Assembly: GCA_016748015.1 (NCBI GenBank)
Contig: JAAOMT010000369.1
Span: 62,001 to 126,000 of the forward strand
Source of the DNA: Geosiphon pyriformis
Lineage: Eukaryota; Glomeromycota; Glomeromycetes; Archaeosporales; Geosiphonaceae
Direction of reading: 5' to 3'
Length of the DNA stretch: 64,000 bases
Positions 33,501 through 43,899 of this stretch are shown here, piece by piece (the first letter of the stretch is position 1; each line of letters starts with the position of its first letter). The notes beneath the pieces are model-generated. The model ran no database searches, was not told where the DNA came from, and saw nothing but the letters and a program-made list of their open reading frames with translations. Made by a program: the position numbers and the translations under genes.

Positions 33501-35155
33501 CCTCTTTCTATAATTAAGGCACAGATTCATACACTAAGCAAAAATTCAAAATGTCTAAAAGCATAACAAGCACTAAATTGTTACAATGTTTTCACAATTC
33601 ATTTGTGATGCCAGACAAATCCATAGCTTTTCTATTAAGCAGTTCTTTTATCACATACAACAAATCATTATATCTAATTGTAGTTATAATTCTAGCAAAA
33701 GCATCATTATCAACATAATCTAATGACAGATACTGATACTGTTATAAATTAAAAACACTAAACAACACAGTTTTTTTTTTCATCTAACTTTCTATAATTG
33801 TATTAATCTTATCTTTGATATTGACTGAATCAAGAACCAAATCATTATTATCAACCACATAATTCAATACCATCTTACAAAAAAAACACTCCAACATACT
33901 CCAGATAATATGGTCTTTGTCAACAACAAAACTTTTTATCTGTTTGTTAATGACAGACTGGATGTCTGATTCTTTAGTCCTTAAAGATTCAACAAGTTTA
34001 AATGCATGATACAACTTCCTTGCATAAAAATGCACATAATTAAAATTTATGCCAAAGTTTACCAGATTCTGGATAAACAAAGTCATAACATTGTCCAAAG
34101 AAATCTAGTATTTTATCAGAGAAGCAAATTTAACCAAGCTTTTATTACAAGACGTCTTAACTATTTTTGAAACCAAGATTTTCAACTTATGAAACTTGGA
34201 AGACTCTTTGGTGAATACCTTGTCAAAGCTTTTAAACTATCTTTTCTTAAACATTCCATCAGTAGAAAAAGTAACAATCTTGCAAACAATATTCTACATA
34301 GCATCTAGATTTAAAAACTTTTTGAAAACAGCAAACTTACTAGAAAACATTACAGTATTGGCAGCCATAGCATTTCTGAAATTACTTTATTTGACTATAT
34401 CAACACCTTCAATATCAAACTTCCAATGATTTTTATTCATCTGTTTGTGGAAAGAGTTCAACTGTATGTCCAACAAACCCCCCAAATTCACAGAAACAGA
34501 AACAGCATGGTAATTAGTGTTGAAATATTTCCCAACTTCTGCCACATTATGATCAACTACTGTATTAACTAAGTTTGAAGAAACAAACACATAATCAATT
34601 GTCTTTGCAACCCCCTGAGAATTAAACCACATAAGAGTTTTTGCAAACAAGCTTTCACTCAAAGAATTAAACAAACCTAAACCAAGACACTTTCTAAAAC
34701 TGGTGTACTTATAGGAACCATCTTCATTGAAATTGCCACCCAGAACAATAAAAAAAGATTTATTCACAGCTTTTGCAATCAGAAAATTGATCTTGTCAAT
34801 TTGAGAAAAATGAACTGCCAAGAAGGCACCAGCATAAAGTTCTAATATTGATACAAAAAGTTTATTTTTGAAAAGCAACTTGACAAAAAGAAGCTTACCA
34901 GGCACCTCAAAAATCTTGCACACATGACAAGTCAAAAAAGTGTTTATAATAATTACCACCCCAGCATCATAAAAACTTTTATCCAATTCAGATAAAAAAA
35001 CTCTAATTTCATTAAACTTATTCTTTATCTATGGCCTAATACTAAACCTCAACTTTGTTTCCATAATAATCAAAACCAAATTTCCAAAATCTTTATGCCA
35101 ATAGACAACATTCTTCTATTTGGTAGGAATATTGATCCTGCAAATATTACACATA
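30509..35155 (-). pseudogene. LINE-E ORF2
   Basis: Same architecture as LINE-C ORF2. Endonuclease: FFIVLGGNFNEDG (about 34725-34765), KTIDYVFVSSN (about 34567-34600) and NTNYHAV (about 34505-34530, the His of the TNH motif now Tyr). RT: LQNMRKAYNSVEW (about 33190-33235) and the active site as FIDN (about 32880-32900) instead of FVDD, a G-to-A loss. RNase H: IYMDGFF, AELQVIVLALE and VVYLNSQATLDA (31513-31800), then KVKEHFGIIDNEYADKLAG (about 31410-31465). Knuckle CFYCGKIESFNHSFVY lacks its last Cys. C-terminal block about 30520-30730. Stops lie at Gln, Trp and Arg-type positions, with a few frameshifts. Confidence 0.88.
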
Positions 35156-35177
35156 GCAAACTTCTATACAAAATCAC

Positions 35178-37106
35178 TCATTGGAAGGAAGATTGGGAAA
35201 ACACACTAACAGACATAACTAAATTATCAAAGTAAGCCAACAAACTTAGCACTAAAGCAGACAGGCTTTTTAACATATTTTCTAATTTAATTATTTCAAA
35301 AAGAGCAGAAGATTCTAAAATCATAGCAGTTTTACTACCAGTGGCTTTATCTAAGCCCTCTCCCATTACTACATCACCCACTTGATCCTGTAATAAAAAA
35401 ATTACTGGCAACTAACATTCAAAATTAAACTGGAAAACTGCTGGCACAAGTAAATCCAATCTTTTAGCCAACTTACTAATTTGTCTCATAAGACTGATAA
35501 GACTGCTTTCAATGTTAACCAAATGCAATTCCAATTTACTTACAACAAACAAAGGAGGTTTTATTTCCAAAGAGGAACCAAAGTTAGCCAAGACATTATC
35601 TGTAGAAAAAAGAGGAAAAGAAGACCTACTAACAACTTTTGCTCAAAAAACACCACTAAAAGAAACAGGATAAGTTACTAGTGCCAAATATTTGGCATAA
35701 ATGACAGCCAGTCTGCTTTTATCAGCATCTAAAAAGACCCTATGCAGCAAAACACCAGAGAGAAATTTTCCATCAGCTACATAGATTAAAGATGTATGAC
35801 CAGAATTCCCACACTTAGTACACTTAACAAGAACTAAACAAAACCAGCACAAATTGGTGCTCTTTAAAACTGGTGTAGTTCTTATAACAACATTTAATAA
35901 TTCAGCAGAATTGAAGCAAACAGTAACACACTTGGCTCTGGCATATGAAACTAAATGGTAATTGATAACACATGTTTTACTACCAACAGAACCAATAAAG
36001 TCTCATATGTTATAAATATTTGTTTCTATAAGCAAAATATACAGCAATGCTTTATGGTAATTCTTTTTGTCCCAAGATTCTTTGTCTAAATCTGATCTAG
36101 CAACATGTACAGCATTTTTTCCAATTAATACAGATCATTTAGCTGCAAATTAGTGTGATCTAATTGTTCAAACTCAACCACAGTTTTCTGCCAAAGTTCT
36201 ACTAATTGCATTTTGATCAACTTAATAATATCATATTCAGAAAGTGCAGTCCATACAGTCTTAGCTGAAGTACCAATTGGAATTTTTTTTAGCACCACAG
36301 TCTGATCTAAATGTTCAGTAAATTTTTTGAAATCAGTGTTTACTATAATTTTCACATTTCCAGCCTTTTTAAAAGTCTGTACCATACTTAATTTAGAAAT
36401 GAACATTGTTTTGATAATCCCAGCAAATTTTGAGAAAGTAGAAGTCCTCCCAAAACCATTGATTTTTGAAAACAACTTTCTGACTACTACCAGCTTTTCA
36501 TGAAAGAATTTCTTAACTACCTTATCCAAACCAATATCTAAAGCAAATAACTTCCTAACTGGAATATTAACCAGTATTTTCACAAAAAGAGAGAAATCCA
36601 AAGAGGTGTCCAACAGAATATTATTATTATCACTATCATTCAGAAAATTTATCTTGCTCAAAGATTTTTTCAACACCTTCTTGGTTTTAATACACAAGCT
36701 TTTTGGAATCTGGTCTGTATTTTTGTCATCAAAAGTGGCCCCACCACCATAATCAAAACTGGTTTCTTTAACCAAACACTTCTCTTCTATGTTAATGCTT
36801 TTAGACTCTGTAATATTACCAATTTCAGAACTCCAAGAATAGCCACCCACTATTTTATCAAAAATATTCTTAGTTTTGATATCATCTTTTAGAATACCAT
36901 TTCTTTTTTTTTTTTGAGAGCACAGGCTTTAAACCACCACCAGAACCAGAATTTTTAATAGTTTTTATTATGACAGCAACACTGAGGCCAACAACAGTTT
37001 CATAATTGAGCAAAAACAGTTTTGATTTATCATACTGAATAGTAAAAAACTTTTTTGACTCTTTTTTGGAAATTTGGGATGAAAAAAAAAAAGAAATTTT
37101 TTCCAT
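35178..37106 (-). pseudogene. LINE-E ORF1
   Basis: RNA-binding ORF1 of LINE-E. The ATG at 37106 partly lies in the target duplication, so the real start may have been further 5' in an intact copy. N-terminus has GSGGGLK, then a frameshift at a Lys run near 36900. The family block INGFGRTSTFSKFAGII is at about 36410-36465, and the RRM-like region with VVLKKIPIG and LVELWQKTVVEF at about 36175-36305. Knuckle region CTKCGNSGHTSLIY (about 35775-35815) has lost the last Cys to Tyr. C-terminal 77 codons (35178-35411) match LINE-C 7005-7220 (IKLENMLKSLSALVLSL against VKLENMLEGLVALVMSL). Confidence 0.83.
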
Positions 37107-37112
37107 ACTAAT

Positions 37113-37173
37113 TAATAATAAAATTTATAAAAATAATTTTATGCTAATTAATAACTTAAATTTTTGTTGGTAA
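37113..37173 (+). repeat. SR block, right end
   Basis: The last 60 bases of the second R module, continuing directly from 30376 when LINE-E and one copy of its target duplication are removed. Confidence 0.65.
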
Positions 37174-37390
37174 TAATATAATAATTAAATATTTTAATTT
37201 ATGGATTTTTTATAAATAATTAATCATTCAAACTAATTAAAACAATATTATAAATTAATTTTAATTAAAATATTACTATTTAAACCAAAAAAAACAAATA
37301 AAATTTATTTTATTTATATTATTTTATTAAAATACTTATAATTTAAAAAAATAAGCTTTAAAATTATTAAAATAATTATTTATTAAAAAA
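37174..37390 (-). mobile_element. LINE-J, inner half of 3' tail and ORF2 end
   Basis: AT-converted minus-strand match to the inner half of the LINE-E tail and its ORF2 stop region: AAACTAATTAAAACAATATT against AGACTAATCAAAGCAACATT. It is the other side of the fragment at 28531-28572. Confidence 0.55.
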
Positions 37391-38200
37391 AGCATATAAT
37401 TAAAATTTTTGTAATAAAATTAACTTTTATTATAAAATAGCTATATTAAAAAAATTATTAATATAAAATTAGTTATTTTATTCTAAGTTTAATTTTGTAT
37501 AAATTTAAAATATAAAAAAATTTTTAAAAATAAATGGCTTTTTAAAAATTTAAAAATGTTTACTAATAATAGTATTTAATATTAATAATATATAAGGAAT
37601 TTTTAATAATATTAAATATTTTTTTATTAACAAAAAATATAAATATATTTAATTTGTAAAAAACAAACAATAATATTAAATTTATTGCTAACAAATTAAA
37701 TTAAAAAATAATTATAAATAGTTTTATTACATATATTAATGATTTTAATTTTAATAAAAAATCTTTAATATAATAATTACAATTATATATAATTAAAATT
37801 AAAAAATTCATAAAAGATTAATTATAGTTTAAATTAAGATTATTGATATTAAAAATACCAAAAACTATTTTATAATACTATTTATTTATACTTTATTAAA
37901 TAAAATATTTATTATTAATTTTAAATAAAACATAAAAAAAACTCTCTAATTTTTTTTTCTAATTTTATAATCACAACTAAAATAATGAGTAAAAAAGTTT
38001 TAAATATTACTTTTTTTATAGTAACTAATAAAGTTTCAATAAAAAAAAGTTTTTTTATTATTATAATAGTTAAACAAAATATTTTGGCAATATTTTGTTT
38101 AAATATTAGTAGTAAAAAGCTGTTTTTAATGACTTTTAAAGTATTTTTTAGTTTTGACTAGTAATTTTTCTTTAAATAAAATTTTTTTTAAGAGATATAC
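37390..38200. other. AT-rich stretch with a partial S module
   Basis: About 37400-37570 repeats part of the S module in the same orientation as 27071-28053 (AAAATTAACTTTTATTATAA and TGTATAAATTTAAAATATAA). The rest to 38200 is A/T-only and I see nothing else in it. Confidence 0.45.
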
Positions 38201-40172
38201 TTAAATCAGTTCTAATTGTTTTTATTTTATTTAAGAGTTTCAAGTTTTTAATAATAGACTAATTAACAAGCTAGTTTTTATTGCTTTTACTATTAATATT
38301 ACTATTATTATGATTATTTTACAAATAACTAAAAAGACCAAAGAGTCAAAAAAGCAATAGTAGTTATTTATATTTACTATTATTATACTAAAATTTTTTG
38401 TAATTTCAAATAAAATTTCAAATAAAATTTTTTTAACAACAATTAATTTTCTTTTTAATATAAACAATAATAATAATAATATATTCTCTAAGATAAATCA
38501 AAATTAATTATTAGTTATATTATTAAATATAATGTTTTTTAATGAATTATTATTGGTTCTAAAAACAAAACAATCTATTAAGTTATCTAATTTTAAGAAT
38601 TAAACTAATTAGATAAAAACTAAATTAATTTCTGTTTTTTTGTTTTGGTGCTATTTTAAAAACCAATTTATAGTTGTTAAAAGTTTTTTAAATAAATAAC
38701 TTCTATTTGGTGTCTAGTTTTACTTTCAAAATCAAATTAGTCTTAGTTAATTTTTTGTTTTATTTGTTGTCTGACTTTATTGAGTTTAAGTTGATTTTCA
38801 AAGACAATATTAAGTTGTTTTATGTAAACTTTGTTTTTAAGATTTTCTTGGTTGTTACTATTAATGTTATTATTGGTGAATTTTTTTTAATTATGCTTAA
38901 GATTGTAAAATCTTTTATAGTAACTTCTAATTTTTTTTTCTCATATTTGTTGTATTTTATAATTTTTTTTTGATATACTTTCTAATAATATTAAAAATAC
39001 TCTTGGTATTTTTGGTATTATTATTTTTATTAAATTAAAGTTTGCTGATTTGTAACAATATATTATTATTAATTTTAAAAACTTTTTTTCTGCTATTGTT
39101 ATTCTTAATAATTAATTTGTAGTAATAAAAAAAATAGTGTTCAAATTTTTTTTTTATTAATTAAAAAGAAATTATTATTTTAAAAAATTTATTTAAGATC
39201 AAATTAGTTAATTTTTTTTAGTTGTATTGCTTTTAAAATCAATAATATAATTTTTTAAATTAGTAATTATATCTGCTTTATTTTTTATTTTTTAAATTTT
39301 TATTATTATTAATACTTTATAGTTGTTATTTTTAAGTTTCTTAAAATATTAAAATTTATTGTAACAAAAACCAATACTCTACATAAATATTATATATTAA
39401 TAAGAAACTTTTAAGTATTGCTACTATTATTAATATTAAAGTTTAGATTACATGTCTGTTAATTATAAAATATCTTCTTTTTTGTTTTTTAAATTCACTT
39501 TTAAATCTGTAGTTGGCTTTAAGTTTTTTGTATTATTTTTTATTAATAACAAGTTTTATGCCATGGTTTCTGCTTTTTTAACTTCTTTTTTTGTTGTTTT
39601 TTTGATTGTATCTATTGTTAATTTTATTATTAAGTATAAATTAAATTTTTTAAAGTCTTAGATTTTGAGTTTAGCAGTTTTGGTAAAGTTTATTGTTAAA
39701 TTTATTTTGTTTTAATTACTTTTTTTGTGTTTGAAAATATGTGTAAAAATTACAAAATTGAGAAAAATTTGTTTATTATGTTTAATGCTTTTAAAAATTT
39801 TACTTTTTTTTTTAATTGATATGTTTAAGAATTTTGTTTATTTTAAAGTTAAAATTAAATTTAATAACATAGATAACAATAATATAAATGCCATTAAACC
39901 ATATTTTTTAAGTAAAAAAACATATAACTATATAATTATTTATAATAAATATGTGGTTTTAAAGTTAAAAATTGTATTAAAAAAACTAAACTGTTTTTTA
40001 GTGATTTTATTTTTGATTTTAGAAATTTAAATAGTATTATCAAGTTTTTTGATAAGCAGAATTTACTTTTTTTTAATTTAGCTTAATTAGTATTTTAATT
40101 AACTCAAATAATTAGTTATATATAAAAAATATATGATTAATATTTAATTTGGTATATTATATTAAATAGTTA
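38200..40172 (+). mobile_element. LINE-I: extremely AT-decayed LINE remnant
   Basis: The 3' end (about 40082-40172) is an A/T-converted family tail: ACTCAAATAATTAGTTATAT, then a TAAAA-type run. The upstream 1.9 kb has several short open frames rich in Phe, Ile, Lys and Asn (38707-38973, 39452-39661, 39725-40030) that I cannot align with confidence, though a decayed ORF1 is plausible. The left boundary is arbitrary. Confidence 0.4.
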
Positions 40173-40517
40173 TTAGGCATATTTTGTTAAAATATTAATA
40201 AAAATAAAAATAAAAATAAAATAAAAATAATTATATTATTTTATTAAATTATATTTGTAATTTTGTGCCAATGTTTTTTTATAATATTTAAAAGTTTTTG
40301 AGGTTTTTTGTATAAAAAACAAAAATTTAATAATTTAATAATTTTTAATACTTAATAACTTATTTTTTTAATATAATAACTAATTATTCTAATATTTTTT
40401 ACTTTTAATAAATTATTTAATCTTTTATAAGTTAATTTTATGCTTTAATTTTGTATTTTTTATTAAATTATTTTTAATATTATAAGTTTAATATTTATTT
40501 TTTTAATAATTATAATT
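40173..40517. other. AT-rich spacer
   Basis: A/T-only sequence with short TAAAA repeats at its left end. No gene or element recognised. Confidence 0.4.
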
Positions 40518-40700
40518 ATGTCTTTTCTTTTCTGGTTTGGATAGTAGTTTTTATATTAATGTAGGTGTGTAGTATTGCTTTGTCTGGCCTGAGTGACTAG
40601 CCACATGTAGAAAGTACATGAATTGTGTTTAGTTTGAGCCACTTAATTTGGTTCTATGTACTAGATAGCAGTTGAACTTTGCTTATTAAATGTATTAAAA
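40518..40700 (+). mobile_element. LINE-H: 5'-truncated LINE, 3' end only
   Basis: About 50 bases of the ORF2 C-terminus, ending at the TAG at 40570, then a well-kept 3' tail (40573-40698) ending CTTATTAAATGTATTAAAAA. Its G+C is higher than the surroundings, so it is younger than LINE-I next to it. A 183-bp copy fits early termination of target-primed reverse transcription. Confidence 0.75.
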
Positions 40701-41155
40701 AAAAAACTATAATTAAAAATTAATTTAGTAAAGTTTATAAATTTATGTTTTTGATATTTATTACTTTAAAAATAATATAAATAAAATAAGTATTTAATAA
40801 TAATAAATATAATTTATAAATTTTTTAATTAATATAAAATATTTTGGTATTTTTAATTATTTTTGATATTTTTAATAATTTAAAATTTTTGTATTTTTTT
40901 TGGTATTTCTAATATTTTTTTAGTTAATTATTTTATTAACTAATTTTCTATTATATAATTTTTTATTTTTAGATTTTTCAGAAAATTAAGTAATTATAAT
41001 TTTAAACCTGATTATTGAATTTTTACCAGTTTAATTTAAACATTTTTTTAAATATTTTGTTGGTTTGTTATTCATAACAATATTATTAGCAAGAAAAATA
41101 ATAGTAATAAAGTTATTATTTTTATTAATATATTGATTAAGTATAATTTAATTAC

Positions 41156-41189
<34 letters not shown>

Positions 41190-41460
41190 TTTTTATTACA
41201 TATAAAAAACAACATATATACTTTTTATATATTATAAATATTTTTAAATTTTTAAAAACTTAATTAATTTACAATATATTTCTTTTATCAAATTTAAAAA
41301 GTACTAAAAATAATTTGACTATTAAAAAAATTACTTTTACATAAATAAATAAATAAAATTCCAGAAATAAATTTATTTTTAATAAAAAAATATTGTGGAA
41401 TTTTAATTAATTAAAACGAAACTTAATTTTAAAATTTAGATATTAAATTTTATATAAAAA
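40701..41460. other. AT-rich spacer with ATA microsatellite
   Basis: A/T-rich with a trinucleotide run (about 41158-41190, eleven ATA/TAA units). No gene seen. Composition changes clearly near 41460. Confidence 0.5.
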
Positions 41461-42060
41461 TAAAATTCTCGTCTATTTGACCTAAGCATTATTGGGCGCT
41501 CATAATATGATCAATTTTGACAATAATATCCTAAGATTTATTAAAGTCCTCACTTGAGCGTTAAAAAACTTTTGATGACTCCCAAAAATTTTCTTAAATG
41601 ACCAGACTGAACATGATTTTTAGCAAGTAAATTTACTCATCATTTTTTTTCAAAAATGCCAAATTTTTCATTTGTAGTTAATCAAATTAATATATTTCGA
41701 TAGCAAGAGCAGAGGGTTTTCGTTTTACACGGTGAAAAAGCATATTAAGCATGCTCAAACTTTAATATTTAAACCAGATCAAATAAACAGAAATTGCGCA
41801 TAAAAAGTCTCAAAAAGTATATTTGATCGGTGGTTTACAATTGTTTATTATACATTAGGTTTCTTAAATATTCTATATCAATCATTTCAAATTTCTGAAT
41901 TAAATTTCAATAGGCTTAAACAATACAGTAAATAACAAGAGTTTATCAAAATTGGCAACGGGTGAACAACTTTGGCATTGTAAAAACCCTTCCATGATAA
42001 CTTCGTTATATACTGATAAAGTTTTATTTCTAGACTAGATGGATGTGGAGAAGATGATTG
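41461..42060. other. Unique-looking intergenic sequence
   Basis: Balanced composition, unlike the repeats on the left. All frames are short. I see no gene or repeat, and it marks the left edge of the gene island. Confidence 0.5.
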
Positions 42061-42067
42061 ACAAATA

Positions 42068-42190
42068 TGGCTACCCCCTCCCGCTCTTCACTCTTATAAG
42101 AAATCTTAAACTACAACTATTCCCTCCCACTCTTCACTCTTGTAAGAAATCTTAAACTACCCCCCTCCCACTCTTCATTCTTGCAAGGTA
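42068..42190. repeat. Pyrimidine-rich tandem repeat, about 50 bp unit
   Basis: CCCTCCCGCTCTTCACTCTT followed by ATAAGAAATCTTAAACTAC occurs about 2.5 times in tandem. Confidence 0.75.
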
Positions 42191-42195
42191 TAAAT
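42187..42195 (+). promoter_or_regulatory. Possible TATA box
   Basis: GGTATAAATAA just after the pyrimidine-rich repeat on the plus strand. Sequence to 43098 ends in a donor-like AAAG|GTAAGAG but holds no coding frame, so any transcript would be non-coding or a leader without its gene. Confidence 0.25.
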
Positions 42196-42293
42196 AACAG
42201 ACTAAAAATTATCAATTCCTCACCACCTAACCCTAAAATTTAATTCAGATATTTGATGATCGATTGTTCATGATTTTCTATTCCGTATTCATT

Positions 42294-42490
42294 GGTTATT
42301 CGAATGTTGAATTCGCGCATTTTTGGTGGCCGGTGGTTATTGGAGAGTTGCGAATTATTGATGGCCGGTAGTTATTCGAATGTTGAAGTCGCGCATTTTT
42401 GATGGCCGGTGGTTATTCGAATGTTGAGTTGCGAATTATTGGTGAGCAGTGGTTATCCGTCAATTCTTGGTGTCAAACTTCTTTTCCTGC
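42294..42490. repeat. Minisatellite, 35-41 bp unit, about five copies
   Basis: Units start GGTTATTCGAATGTTGA and contain TTCGCGCATTTTTG and TGGCCGGT. They begin near 42294, 42335, 42370, 42411 and 42451. Confidence 0.8.
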
Positions 42491-42561
42491 CGATTTTGCC
42501 AATCCCGTTCCCTTCACTAGATAGATGGAAACAGTTGAAATCTCGTTAACCCATGATGCAC

Positions 42562-42890
42562 ATCAATAACCATAAGTGGAAACAAACATTTGGCTAAAAT
42601 GTGGTAGGCACAAAGAGCGAATGTCATTGACCGTAAGTGGAAACACACATTTGGCTAGAATGTGGTGTTGCCACAAAGGGTGAATGTCATTGACCGTAAG
42701 TGGGAACAGACATTCAGCTTAGAATGTGGTGTTGCCACAAAGGGTGAATGTCATTGAGCATAAATGGGGACAGACATTCGGCAGAAATGGGTGCATGCAC
42801 AGAAGGTGAATAACATTGACCGTAAAGTGAAAACAAACATTCGGCAGAAATGGGTGCATGCACAGAGGTTAGATGACACCACATTTGGCG
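42562..42890. repeat. Minisatellite, 61-64 bp unit, five copies
   Basis: Units start near 42577, 42638, 42701, 42765 and 42828. Each has ACATTTGGCTAGAATGTGG and GAATGTCATTGACCGTAAG. The middle units contain TGTGGTGTTGCCACA, a 5-bp stem with a 5-nt loop. Confidence 0.85.
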
Positions 42891-43212
42891 ATATAAAGGA
42901 GTACTCCCTTACCTAGATTGTTTTATCAACTGGAGGCTTTTAACGTTCGAGACCTGCTGCGGTTATCAGTACGACTGGATTGAAACGTTAACGACACTGG
43001 TAATTCGGGTTAGGGTGTTCCTTGGATTCGTGAGTCGTTAGTCGTACTGGTTGTAGCTGTTTGTGTTCGTGAGTTGGTCGTTAGTTGCCGATAAAGGTAA
43101 GAGTAATAATATATAAGATAAAATTTTGCTTGAAGGCAGAGAACACCTCTTTATATATGTTACTGCCTCTAAGTTGTTTGTTGATTTTGATATTGGCTGT
43201 TTATCACGCGAA

Positions 43213-43250
43213 AACAAGAATACAAGAATACAAGAATACAAGAATACAAG
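43213..43250. repeat. 8-bp microsatellite (ACAAGAAT)
   Basis: About 4.5 perfect tandem copies. Confidence 0.85.
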
Positions 43251-43899
43251 GGTGGAGTTAACTAGACCTTTTTAGTAAAATTGATTTGAAGATAACCTCC
43301 CTAGTTTTTAAAATGTAGTCATTAAACGTGTTTTCTATATAGGCCTTAAAAACAAAGCGTCACTTTTTGAAATTTCAGAATAAACAGTAATTGAGGATTC
43401 GCGTAATATTAAGCCGATCTTCATGACTCATTTTTTTTGACTCGACTATCCTAAAATGGCTAAATATAATCAGTATGGGAAATCAAATTCACATCCCCCA
43501 TAAAACCGTGGGACCCATTATCACAATGTAAATGGTCAGTGATTAAGTAGTACATGGCGTCCATATTTTGTAGTCGGAAGTGCCTCTGATCTAATGTTTA
43601 GTGTTTCGGCGTCACACTGGCATCCCTTTTATCGTTCATGGAAATAGACCCCCGTTTTTTTACAGGGTAAATTTTCATATTTTATTCCTAACTCCCTTCA
43701 TGCTAAATTCTTTTAATTAGCTTATCTAGACTATCAATTTTTTGAAATAATTGTGTCATTTAGTTATTCATTTAATTTACTGAATAATAATAAAATTGAA
43801 AGAAGCTCTTATTTTAATAATAAAGAAAATTTTAATTTTTTAATCATTCCACAGAGGACGGCCAAAATTATGCGACCACGTTATTTTTGATGAATTCAG
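43251..43899. other. Intergenic sequence downstream of the EDE1-like gene
   Basis: No open frame of note, no tail or repeat unit. Moderately AT-rich towards 43900. Confidence 0.4.

Larger units (their letters stand above)
30377..37103 (-). mobile_element. LINE-E: near full-length LINE inserted in SR
   Basis: 6.7-kb minus-strand LINE with 3' tail (30377-30508), ORF2 (30509 to about 35155) and ORF1 (about 35178-37106). ORF1 is of the LINE-C subfamily. It is flanked by a 9-bp duplication with one difference. It carries more C-to-T and G-to-A changes than LINE-C but is still readable from end to end. Confidence 0.87.

Noticed and set aside
39452-40030. Decayed transposase of another class
   Set aside because: Only weak low-complexity Phe/Ile/Lys frames, and no motif supports a transposase.
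42294-42890. Possible CRISPR-like array
   Set aside because: Units are contiguous, diverged tandem repeats without unique spacers, in a eukaryotic context.
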